6,662 nucleotides of DNA from Deltaproteobacteria bacterium. Lineage in GTDB: Bacteria; Desulfobacterota; Desulfarculia; Adiutricales; Adiutricaceae. Every line of letters begins with the position of its first letter. The first letter of the stretch is position 1. Positions 1 through 6,487 of this stretch are shown here, piece by piece. Below the pieces are notes generated by a model, which was not told the origin of the DNA, made no database searches, and worked only from the letters and a program-made list of their open reading frames with translations. A program made the position numbers and the translations under genes. The DNA is taken from assembly GCA_031288745.1 (NCBI GenBank), contig JAITQT010000002.1:1-6662 (forward strand). The letters are read 5' to 3'.

Positions 1-421
1 CAATAAAATCTTTTTTAACATTGGTAAGCCCAAACGTTTCGACGTCGTCGTCTTTATGTTCCCTGATAACAATAAAATAGATTTTGTCAAAAGAGTCATT
101 GGTTTGCCAGGCGAAACCGTTGAAGGCGTGGGGGGACGAATTAAGATTAACGGCCAGTTTATCGAAGATAGCCACTCTCATTACGATTCGACTTATTATT
201 TAGCCTCCAGAGATTTCGGGCCCATCGCTGTTCCAGAAGGGCAATATTTTATGATGGGCGATAACCGCGTTTTTACACACGACTCTAGGGCCTGGGGCTG
301 CGTCGACGCTTCTCTTTTAAGAGGCAAGGCCTGGCGGCTTTACTGGTCGTGGGACCCCGCCAGGGGCCTTTCTTTTTCCCAAAGGCTGCGCACAAACCGC
401 TTAGGCGTTAAAGTCAATTAG
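1..421 (+). CDS. lepB: Signal peptidase I, C-terminal part (5' end outside window)
   Basis: Membrane-anchored serine protease that removes signal peptides from exported proteins on the outer face of the inner membrane. The frame is open from base 2, so the gene begins upstream; the ATG at 56 is internal. The 139 visible residues (numbered from base 2) cover the family's conserved boxes C to E. The box C-like stretch is KRFDVVVF (11-18), where families usually have RGDVVVF. Box D is KRVIGLPGE (30-38), with K30 the expected general-base lysine. Box E is GDNRVFTHDSR (86-96), which keeps GDNR and DSR but differs from the usual GDNRDNSxDSR; the position of the helper Ser is Thr. The nucleophilic Ser and the membrane anchor lie outside the window. 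The C-terminus contains the YWSWD motif common in these proteins and ends at a normal place. Identity is secure; whether the box E changes lower activity is unknown. Confidence 0.93.
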   Translation, partial: NKIFFNIGKPKRFDVVVFMFPDNNKIDFVKRVIGLPGETVEGVGGRIKINGQFIEDSHSHYDSTYYLASRDFGPIAVPEGQYFMMGDNRVFTHDSRAWGCVDASLLRGKAWRLYWSWDPARGLSFSQRLRTNRLGVKVN

Positions 422-1000
422 CTTTAAAAATTTGTTTAATGTTAAAATTACTACGCTCCTAGAGGGGGCTACATTCAAGGTATGTGGAGTCCCTTTCAAT
501 AGGCTTAGCCCAGCAACGTTCTCTCTTGTGAACGGGCCCTTAAACATTCACATTTATGAACAGACACCTATGGAGATTGTAAGTCATCTTTCACCTTGAG
601 GGGGTGCCCCGCTTATCCGGCAACGCCTTTCAATCATCGCATCTCCTATTGCTTGGGGCAATGAAGCTCTGTTGCTCCTCTGGCCTTGCGCACAGCCTCC
701 ATTACTTGCCGCGCAACCGCAATAGCCTACACGTTATTAGATGTCCTAAGCGAGCTTGTCACTGCGCTACTTTTAGGCTTGGCCATATATATGCAGTTCT
801 CCTAGGTTCACTTTGCCGAAACTGGTTCGTCATCCTAAGGTTTACTTTTTTGCCTATAATTTTTCTCCACCCTACTTCTCCGCCGCGCAGTTATCTCTGG
901 CGACCAGCGGTTGCGACTCTGCCCCCGTATGTTAACTTTCACCTCACTAACTTTTTTACTTTCGCGGACGCATATATATAGCTTAGAAGTTTTTTCTAAA
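422..1000 (+). pseudogene. Decayed coding region, probably a hydrophobic protein, unidentified
   Basis: No intact gene is recognised between lepB and the terminator at 1003. This stretch is richer in G+C than the AT-rich DNA around 2200-2400, which suggests former coding sequence. Frame 3 is open through about 490-596, has a TGA at 597-599, and reopens at 600-722 with a hydrophobic run (IIASPIAWGNEALLLLW). Frame 2 then carries a membrane-like segment (LLDVLSELVTALLLGLAIYM) ending at the TAG at 803. This pattern fits a membrane-protein gene broken by a stop and a frameshift. The longest uninterrupted ORF, 604-981, runs in a different frame and has an odd Cys/His/Arg/Ser/Pro-rich composition without recognisable motifs, so it is probably not the real frame. 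Family unknown; the whole reading is inference from residual open segments. Confidence 0.3.
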
Positions 1001-1002
1001 TT

Positions 1003-1026
1003 ACCCTTTTTTTAAGGGTTTTTTTT
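1003..1026 (+). terminator. Rho-independent terminator-like hairpin
   Basis: A perfect 6-bp stem (ACCCTT at 1003-1008, AAGGGT at 1014-1019) with a five-T loop is followed directly by T residues continuing to 1026. It lies about 580 bases after the lepB stop and just past the decayed region, so it probably ended the transcript of the gene once there, perhaps together with lepB. The stem is short and AT-rich in part, so its strength is uncertain. Confidence 0.55.
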
Positions 1027-1468
1027 GGCCTAAACTATAATCTTCCTTAATTTTTCCTATTTTTAACTAGAGCTTTAGCCTTAAAAGTTCGACTTTTCTC
1101 TGATAAGAGCGACTACCTCTATGATTCTTTCAGGGACCAATGGCCTCTTTGCCTGCGCGACTTCCGGTTTGATCTTTAAAAACGAGTCGATGAGGGTAGA
1201 TGTGATAAGCTTATTAATGTCCTTAACTTAAGGAAACAACGGGGCTCGTTTAAAAGGGTAGCTCTAGCGAAAAACCCATTGACGTTAACTCTCTTCAATT
1301 ACTTGGGCAATATGTTGTAATATACTCCTAATAAGCTACCTTATTTAGTCAGTAAAGGTATAACTCAGAATGTACGGGAAGGGTTTAACAAAGCCTTCTG
1401 GTTGGAAATTTCTTAAATTATAGATATTGGTAAGCTTAAAGGAGCAATAAAATTTCAAGCAGGCGTAT
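1027..1468. other. Stretch without a recognisable gene; possible remnant frame
   Basis: No start codon plus long ORF is present. On the + strand, frame 1 is open from 1051 to 1497 apart from stops at 1177, 1318 and 1414, fewer than expected for random sequence of this composition. This hints at an eroded coding region, but the translated pieces match no family I know. There is no tRNA-like or other RNA-like structure that I could see. A purine-rich AAAGGAG at 1438-1444 is too far from the ATG at 1469 to serve it well. Confidence 0.3.
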
Positions 1469-1669
1469 ATGAAAATATTCGTGTCCGTTCACAAATGTGA
1501 ACGTTGCGGTGCCAAGCCTATTGAAAGGGAAGACACATACCGCAACAATGTAGCTCCCTATAGGAGCTTAGTAATTTTAACATTAATCAAAATTAAAATA
1601 TTTGGTTGGCGCACCGAGCTAAGTAGAAACCTCAAAAGAACTAATGTTAAGCTCTTAAGGGTATGCTAA
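1469..1669 (+). CDS. Doubtful small ORF with a CxxC motif
   Basis: A 66-codon ORF beginning ATG at 1469. The N-terminal part has KCERCGAK at residues 9-16, a CxxC arrangement like half of a zinc ribbon, but no second CxxC pair follows; the only later Cys is the final residue. The rest is Lys/Arg/Ile-rich with no recognisable domain. No good ribosome binding site sits at the normal distance from the ATG. The CxxC codons overlap the perfect palindrome at 1486-1503, so the motif could be a by-product of that site. It overlaps the next small ORF by 7 bases. Most likely non-coding or a remnant. Confidence 0.15.
   Translation: MKIFVSVHKCERCGAKPIEREDTYRNNVAPYRSLVILTLIKIKIFGWRTELSRNLKRTNVKLLRVC
1486..1503. 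repeat. Perfect 18-base palindromic site (operator-like)
   Basis: CGTTCACA at 1486-1493 and TGTGAACG at 1496-1503 are exact reverse complements separated by AA. Such a short-spacer symmetric site is typical of a dimeric repressor operator, but no regulator gene or clear promoter is nearby. It lies inside the doubtful ORF at 1469-1669. Function is not shown; it could also be chance. Confidence 0.35.
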
Positions 1670-1932
1670 AACTTAATTACAACTCGAAAGTCGCTGCCAA
1701 CCGCAACGTGGGGAAAAAAGACTTGGTGAACGGTTACAAATATTCCAAGGGAGCACGGAAGTGTCTGGGCTTGGAAAAACCTCCAGCAAAAAAAGAAAAG
1801 CGAATCAGAGAAAAGCTAGCAACCTTTTTCGATAGATTAAGAGACCGCCTAGACGATGTCCTTGGCCTTATCACTAAAGAGATTTATCCTTTCACTAATC
1901 ATCTGAAGGAGCATCATCAAGGCTCGTTTTAA
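1663..1932 (+). CDS. Hypothetical small basic protein, doubtful
   Basis: An 89-codon ORF from the ATG at 1663 to the TAA ending at 1932. The first half is strongly basic (many Lys and Arg). The second half is amphipathic and probably helical, with a charged run KEKRIREKLATFFDRLRD around residues 44-61, then RLDDVLGLI. No signal peptide, membrane segment or catalytic motif is seen, and I recognise no family. An AAGGG lies only about two bases before the ATG, too close for a good ribosome binding site, and a TAA at 1648-1650 blocks any upstream in-frame extension. Its composition is more protein-like than other ORFs in the region, so it may be a real small gene or the tail of a decayed one. Confidence 0.25.
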   Translation: MLKLNYNSKVAANRNVGKKDLVNGYKYSKGARKCLGLEKPPAKKEKRIREKLATFFDRLRDRLDDVLGLITKEIYPFTNHLKEHHQGSF

Positions 1933-2452
1933 GTTAAGCCATAAAGTATCTGGCTACTTTAAATAAGCGAAAAAGGAGCTTGAATTTTCGCACGGCTCAG
2001 TAGCTACATTTTAACTTTTTATGGTCATGATATCAAAGCGTTTCAAGCTCTAAAATTGTTATTCCAAGTCACCTTATCTTCATTTTACCGGCTTAGGCCA
2101 GTTTTAAGACCCGAAGGCGGTTTAAACCTCATTAGGGAAAAAAACTCCGCCTGTAAGAACCAAATAATGCTAAAATTTAGAACGACTACTCGACTTTAGT
2201 GGAACGCTTAAAAGTTAGAATAAAAAAAAATCAACTTTGCTAGTTAAAATTAAATTTGAAATATATTTTATTTTGTCATTATTCTAGTTAAGTTGTTGCC
2301 TATTAAATTAAATTACATTTAAACGCTACATGTTTTGAAGATATATGAAATGCAAATTAACTCCCCTCATTAGTTACAATCGCCAACCTAACCTGACTCT
2401 TTTACCCTTAAGATTACTACTTGTTTTTAAAAACTAACGGGCGAGGTTTCCC
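1933..2452. other. Intergenic region upstream of pyrB
   Basis: No convincing gene. One + strand frame is open from about 1985 to 2198 without a clear start and with no recognisable product; it may be a remnant or chance. Two small imperfectly placed hairpins occur (AAAGTA/TACTTT at 1943-1960 and GCGAAAA/TTTTCGC at 1967-1991), neither followed by a T tract, so I do not call them terminators. Bases 2200-2400 are very AT-rich and probably contain the pyrB promoter, but no sigma-70 box pair stands out. Confidence 0.4.
2443..2446 (+). promoter_or_regulatory. pyrB ribosome binding site
   Basis: GAGG lies six bases before the ATG at 2453, a normal Shine-Dalgarno spacing, and supports that start for pyrB. 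It sits between GGG (2439-2441) and CCC (2450-2452), which could form only a weak three-pair hairpin. Confidence 0.65.
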
Positions 2453-3421
2453 ATGTCTTACGAGCAACTCCAATGGCCTAAAGACCTCCTAGATCTCGAC
2501 CAGTTTTCGGCCGAGCATATCTCGGCTATTTTGGATGCAGCCGAAACCTTTGGGGAAATTTCCCAGCGAGAGATCAAAAAAGTCCCGACTTTGAGAGGTA
2601 AGCTGGTGGTCCTCTTTTTTCACGAAAACTCCACCAGAACCCGCCTAAGTTTCGAGGTGGCGGCCAAGAGACTATCGGCCGATACTGTGGCCTTATCAGC
2701 CTCGGGCTCTTCTATGGCTAAGGGTGAATCGCTCTTAGATACCGCCCGCAACATTGAGGCCATGAATCCCGACGCTCTGGTTATCCGCCATAGCTCTTCC
2801 GGGGCCCCCCTCTTTTTAGCTCGCCATCTCTCTTTTCCTGTACTTAACGCCGGAGACGGGGCCCATGCCCACCCAACTCAAGCCTTGTTAGACCTTTTAA
2901 CAATTCGCCAAAAGTTAGGGGATTTTAAGGGCTTAAAGATAGCCATAATTGGTGATATAGCCCACTCAAGAGTGGCGAGAAGCAACATAATAGGCCTTAA
3001 AACCATGGGGGCCGAAGTGGTCGTGGCCGGCCCGCCCTCCATGATGGCCCAAGGCCTAGACGAAGAATTTGGGATTATAGCCTACTATAGACCAGAGAAG
3101 GCTATCGAAGGGGCTGACGCCATTATTATGCTAAGAGTCCAGCTCGAGCGCCAGAGTGGGTCCCTTTTTCCAGGAGCCAGGGAGTACGCTTCCGTTTACG
3201 GTCTAAACGAAGAAAGGTTAAAACTAGCCAAAAAAAATTGTCTAGTGCTTCACCCTGGGCCGGTTAATCAAGGTGTCGAGATGACCCCACAAATATATCA
3301 ATGCCCGCAAGCAGTTATTTTAGATCAAGTCACTAACGGAGTAGCCGTGCGCATGGCCTTATTGTTTTTACTAATTGATAATACCGAGCGCCGCTTACTA
3401 AACCAAGAAGATAGGGCTTAA
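2453..3421 (+). CDS. pyrB: Aspartate carbamoyltransferase catalytic chain
   Basis: Cytoplasmic enzyme for the committed step of pyrimidine synthesis: carbamoyl phosphate plus aspartate gives N-carbamoyl-aspartate. The 322-residue ORF is full length for the family. The carbamoyl-phosphate domain has STRTR (60-64) and the loop SSMAKGE (86-92) with K90, then R112 and HPTQ (140-143). The aspartate domain has GDIAHSRVARSN (167-178), MLRVQLERQ (226-234) and HPGP (267-270). All residues known to bind substrate in the E. coli enzyme appear present. One oddity is HPGPVNQG (267-274), where related enzymes usually read HPGPMNRG, so a normally conserved Arg is Gln at 273. The start is supported by GAGG six bases upstream. 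pyrC lies downstream on the same strand after a 925-base gap, so the two are no longer tightly packed. No pyrI regulatory-chain gene and no PyrR-type leader are seen. Confidence 0.97.
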   Translation: MSYEQLQWPKDLLDLDQFSAEHISAILDAAETFGEISQREIKKVPTLRGKLVVLFFHENSTRTRLSFEVAAKRLSADTVALSASGSSMAKGESLLDTARNIEAMNPDALVIRHSSSGAPLFLARHLSFPVLNAGDGAHAHPTQALLDLLTIRQKLGDFKGLKIAIIGDIAHSRVARSNIIGLKTMGAEVVVAGPPSMMAQGLDEEFGIIAYYRPEKAIEGADAIIMLRVQLERQSGSLFPGAREYASVYGLNEERLKLAKKNCLVLHPGPVNQGVEMTPQIYQCPQAVILDQVTNGVAVRMALLFLLIDNTERRLLNQEDRA

Positions 3422-4346
3422 ACTTTGATTTAAAACCCACGTTTTGATGTTTCACCGATTTAGCCGAAGAGTTCGTACGCCTCTAATTAGAGATTTTTTA
3501 AGCTTAAAGTCAACTACCACTCCCTAAAATAAGGGGCTGGTAAAAGCCTTTAATTGATTCGTGTAAGCTTAAGTTAAGTTTACCGCTTTTTAAAAGGCTT
3601 AAAATTAACACCACCATGTCTAGTTACTCTCGTCCTCTTAATTGAACGTAATATTTTAAAGCTTAGGTTAGCGAGGGTAGATCTCAAATTTATCCATTTG
3701 CTGCGCTTAAGACCATCAAAAAAAAGCCAACCAAGACCTTCTGAGCTTTTTATCCAAAACTTCGAGCTAACGATGAAAATGCTAGCCGCATTATCAACGC
3801 GGCTTCATCAAGGCCGCAGCCAAATATAGATGGCCTAAGGCATTTCTGGCCCGCCTCAAAGATATAGGACTTCTCATCGTTAATAGTAGTCACGCTCTGA
3901 CCATGTTCAATCAAAACCATGCAATCGCCTTAATTCCCACACAACCGCGCTGCCTGTAGCGGTCAGTTCTCTGAACTCTTAAACTTACTTTTACCTATCA
4001 TCGTTGTGGCTATTAACGGCCAGGGGAGCCATCGAAAGACTAGATTTAATGCGACCGGTTCCTAATGCTCTCCCAAAGTTTTTTCGTATTACTACTTAGC
4101 GATCTAACCCGGGCTGAAAGAAAATATAGGGAAAGTTTCAGCAAGTTTTCGTCGGCCCATTAGCCTTTTAACTTTCTAGAAGTTTCAACTTTAAATCACT
4201 TAAAGGCTTGATAATTGCCACCCATAACAATTACAGTCGCCCCTAAGGGCCACCGGAACGAGTTGACTTAACGCGTCTTTTCAGATTAAGACAAGATGCC
4301 ATTTTTACCCCTATTAAACCAAAGATTTCTGCTGGCGAGAAAGAAG
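3422..4346. other. Gap between pyrB and pyrC, no intact gene; probable decayed sequence
   Basis: No complete gene on either strand. Several + strand segments remain open in changing frames: about 3670-3740 in frame 1, 3786-3956 in frame 3 (57 codons, including KAFLARLKDIGLLIV), and 3973-4062 in frame 1 (beginning ELLNLLLPIIVVAING). Base composition at 3760-4070 is more balanced than in the AT-rich flanks. This pattern is what a frameshifted, stop-ridden pseudogene on the + strand would leave, but I could not identify the ancestor. No terminator with a T tract follows pyrB. No tRNA or insertion-sequence ends were found. Confidence 0.35.
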
Positions 4347-5648
4347 ATGAGACAACAGCCCATAGTCATAAGAGGGGCCACCGTAGTGGACCCGGCCCAG
4401 GATATAAACGAAGCGCGAGATATTTTAATAGAAGATGGCAAAGTAAGCGCTCTTGATAAGCCTTTTTCCATAGCTGTCGAAGGGTGCCAATTAATAAAAG
4501 CCGAGTCTCTTTTACTCTTTCCTGGTTTAATCGACCTTCACGTCCATCTAAGGACTCCAGGACATGAGTATAAAGAAGGTCTATCCTCTGGCCTAAAGAG
4601 TGCGGCAGCCGGAGGCTTTTCTTCGGTTTTAGCCATGGCCAATACTTCACCCGTCATAGAAACAGCTGAGCAAGTGGCCTCTCTTTTAAAAGCCAGCCAA
4701 TCAATAAAAGGGGCCCGGCTATACCAGTGCGCGGCTCTGACTAAAGGTCGCTTGGGTCAAGAACTTTGTCAATACGACGATCTTAAAAAGGCAGGGGCCG
4801 TCGCGCTCTCTGACGACGGCTCATGGGTAGCTGATTCCGCAGTGATGAGGCGAGCGCTGAGCTACGCTCAAGTTTTTTCTCTTTTACCTCTAAGCCACAG
4901 TCAAGACCCCTTTTTAGCCAAAAACGGACAAATTAGGGAAGGCAGGATCTCTGCTCGTCTTGGTCTAAGTGGCATTCCCTCGCAAGCAGAAGAAATTGCT
5001 GTTTTTAGAGATATTTCTTTAAGCGCGCTAACTAAGGCCCCTATCCACCTATGCCATATATCCTGCGCCGCCTCTTTAAAGATAATTGCCAGAGCCAAAA
5101 GCGAGGGCCTTAAGGTTAGCTGTGAGACCGCGCCCCATTATCTATTTTTAACCGATGAAAAGCTCCTTACTTACGAGGCCAATTTTAAAATGAATCCCCC
5201 TTTGGGGAGCCTAAACGACTTAGAAGCTTTAAGAGAGGCTATATTAGACGGCACCATCGACGCCATCGCCACCGACCACGCCCCACAGTCGATTTTAGAA
5301 AAAGAGACTGAATTCGATCAAGCTGCCTTTGGGGTTATTGGTTTAGAGACGGCTTTACCTTTAATGCTGGAGCTAAGTGAAAAAATAAAGCTTAAACTTA
5401 GTAAATTAGTTGAATTAATGAGCCTAAATCCAGCTAGACTTTTAAACATCCCCGGCGGCCACCTAAAAAAAGGTAGTCCAGCCGATTTATGCCTTGTAGA
5501 TAAGGACCAATCTTATAACTATGACGTAAACCAATCGAAATCTAAAAGCCATAACAGCCCTTTTCACGGTCGGGCTCTTAAAGGCCGTGTCTTAAAGACC
5601 TTCGTTGGCGGAAAAATAGTTTACGACTATGAGAGTAACCTAAGCTAA
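4347..5648 (+). CDS. pyrC: Dihydroorotase (class I type)
   Basis: Zinc amidohydrolase that cyclises carbamoyl-aspartate to dihydroorotate, the step after PyrB. I chose the ATG at 4347 (433 residues) because RQQPIVIRGATVVDPAQ then matches the usual family N-terminus; an in-frame ATG at 4296 would add 17 residues not typical of the family. Neither start has a strong ribosome binding site. Metal and catalytic residues are present: HVH (H65, H67), SDDG with D157 as the bridging Asp of class I enzymes, H184, H237 and D310 in ATDHAP. R69 and N99, which contact substrate, remain. Oddities: HAPQ instead of HAPH (Q314), where the His corresponds to substrate-binding His254 of E. coli; MANT instead of MPNT (97-100); NPPLG instead of NPPLR (283-287); SHSQD instead of SHCED-like (183-187). 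The ORF is intact and full length, so it is probably expressed, but activity may be altered. Confidence 0.95.
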   Translation: MRQQPIVIRGATVVDPAQDINEARDILIEDGKVSALDKPFSIAVEGCQLIKAESLLLFPGLIDLHVHLRTPGHEYKEGLSSGLKSAAAGGFSSVLAMANTSPVIETAEQVASLLKASQSIKGARLYQCAALTKGRLGQELCQYDDLKKAGAVALSDDGSWVADSAVMRRALSYAQVFSLLPLSHSQDPFLAKNGQIREGRISARLGLSGIPSQAEEIAVFRDISLSALTKAPIHLCHISCAASLKIIARAKSEGLKVSCETAPHYLFLTDEKLLTYEANFKMNPPLGSLNDLEALREAILDGTIDAIATDHAPQSILEKETEFDQAAFGVIGLETALPLMLELSEKIKLKLSKLVELMSLNPARLLNIPGGHLKKGSPADLCLVDKDQSYNYDVNQSKSKSHNSPFHGRALKGRVLKTFVGGKIVYDYESNLS

Positions 5649-5736
5649 CTACTGAAATACGACTCTAGGGGTAACTATGCGCCTCTTTGAGGTTAGAACT
5701 TATTAAGGGCTACCTAATCTAACCATGGTCATTACA

Positions 5737-5858
5737 AATATTGATCGAAGCGCAAAAACCTCTTAAAAGCAAAATAGTCTAACAAATTAACTAGTAATAA
5801 TAGTATGTTAAAAATTTAAGGCCCGATAAAGAGGACTTTTTGCGCTTCGATCAATATT
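5737..5858. mobile_element. Miniature inverted-repeat element, copy 1
   Basis: A 110-base core (5743-5852) starts GATCGAAGCGCAAAAA and ends with its exact reverse complement; after a two-base bulge the arms continue with CCTCTT/AAGAGG. The core is flanked on both sides by AATATT (5737-5742 and 5853-5858), which looks like a target-site duplication, although AATATT is itself palindromic. No ORF is inside, so a transposase would have to act from elsewhere. It lies 88 bases after the pyrC stop; that short stretch (5649-5736) contains nothing recognisable. Copy 2 at 6311-6432 has a core of the same length and about 95 of 110 identical bases by my hand alignment. Arms are perfect here and imperfect in copy 2, so this is probably the younger copy. 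Confidence 0.75.
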
Positions 5859-6310
5859 AGATTAGCCCTACGTGTAGATGCTAATTTCTCTTTAAAAGCG
5901 CTTAAAGGCTCGCTACCAATCTTTCGCGGCTCTCTTTAATAAAAACCCCAGATGTTTTTTCTGCCTTGACGTAACCGTTCACAAGGCCTCTTCAAGAGCT
6001 TATTTTCCACTTCCCTCTCGACTGAAAATAAGGCCTAAATTGTGGATCAATTTTGGTCAAAAGCGTTGGGGCACCTCATCCCCTTTTGAGAGCCCGTATA
6101 AGGTCCACCGGATTTAGACGACAAAGATTTAAGAGTAGCTTTATTCGGCCATAGTTGATTAAGATTTCCTAGTCGTAATGGTAATAAAGCTAAGAAGCGA
6201 GCTCCAAGTTGTCGAGGAATATTTTGTAGCTCTTTAGGATTTTTTCTCAAAGCTGATAGTTGCGCTTATAGGCTTTAGGCGAGTATTGCCTCTAAGCCTA
6301 AATATAAGTC
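5859..6310. other. Region between the two miniature elements, no recognisable gene
   Basis: No gene is identified. A 67-codon minus-strand ORF (6047-6250) has no recognisable motif or ribosome binding site. On the minus strand between about 6060 and 5880, a frame with scattered stops gives protein-like pieces such as SGVFIKESRERLVASL, which may mark a decayed gene, but I cannot name it. No RNA gene, terminator or further copy of the 110-base element was seen. Confidence 0.3.
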
Positions 6311-6432
6311 AAGATTGATCGAAGTGCAAAAACCTCTTAAAAGCAAAATAGTCTAAAAAATTAACTAGTAATTTGGCTCTGTTACAAATTTAAGGACTGA
6401 TAACGGGGATTTTTTGCGTTTCGATCAAGATT
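6311..6432. mobile_element. Miniature inverted-repeat element, copy 2
   Basis: The core is 6317-6426, exactly 110 bases like copy 1 and in the same orientation. It begins GATCGAAGTGCAAAAA and ends TTTTTTGCGTTTCGATC, so its arms mismatch at two positions in the first 16. The flanks are AAGATT (6311-6316 and 6427-6432). This repeat is direct but not inverted (its reverse complement is AATCTT), so it is better evidence for a real target-site duplication than the flanks of copy 1. Most differences from copy 1 fall in the middle (about 6372-6378) and the right third; the left 50 bases are nearly identical. It lies 55 bases before the ATG of the AAA-ATPase-like pseudogene. Confidence 0.75.
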
Positions 6433-6455
6433 AAAAAGATATTGGCAAAAAAATC

Positions 6456-6481
6456 CACCTTTATCAGGCCCAATAAAGGTG
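6456..6481 (+). promoter_or_regulatory. Hairpin enclosing the ribosome binding site of the pseudogene
   Basis: CACCTTTAT (6456-6464) and ATAAAGGTG (6473-6481) form a perfect 9-bp stem around the loop CAGGCCCA. The right arm contains the Shine-Dalgarno sequence AAGGTGA (6476-6482), five bases before the ATG at 6488. In RNA, this structure would hide the ribosome binding site. It has no T tract after it, so it is not a normal terminator. The structure is visible in the sequence; the regulatory role is inference. Confidence 0.5.
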
Positions 6482-6487
6482 ATATAC

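Noticed and set aside
604..981. 125-codon ORF as a real gene
   Set aside because: Composition is rich in Cys, His, Arg, Ser and Pro with no motif, no ribosome binding site is evident, and other frames in the same stretch look more protein-like.
1083..1095. AAAGTTCGACTTT as a tRNA T-arm
   Set aside because: The loop is too short and no acceptor, D or anticodon arms can be placed around it.
2439..2452. PyrR-type binding loop overlapping the pyrB ribosome binding site
   Set aside because: GCGAGGTT resembles the right half of the known PyrR loop consensus, but the left half mismatches and the possible stem is only three pairs. It is explained by the Shine-Dalgarno sequence.
3973..4062. Possible crotonase remnant (PIIVVAING)
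   Set aside because: The short resemblance to the family's central motif is not followed by the expected glycine-rich part, so it is too weak to name.
4296..4346. Upstream in-frame ATG for pyrC at 4296
   Set aside because: The extra 17 residues do not resemble the family's N-terminus, which begins normally from 4347, and the 4296 ATG has no better ribosome binding site.
4286..5098. Minus-strand ORFs within pyrC (4286-4471, 4366-4650, 4901-5098)
   Set aside because: They lie opposite the well-supported pyrC frame and have no recognisable motifs.
1726..5982. 12-base word GTGAACGGTTAC at 1726-1737 (+) and 5971-5982 (-)
   Set aside because: A shared 12-mer is expected by chance a few times in a window of this size, and the flanking bases do not match.
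5737..6432. CRISPR array
   Set aside because: There are only two 110-base repeats with internal symmetry and a 452-base gap, which does not fit repeat-spacer structure.
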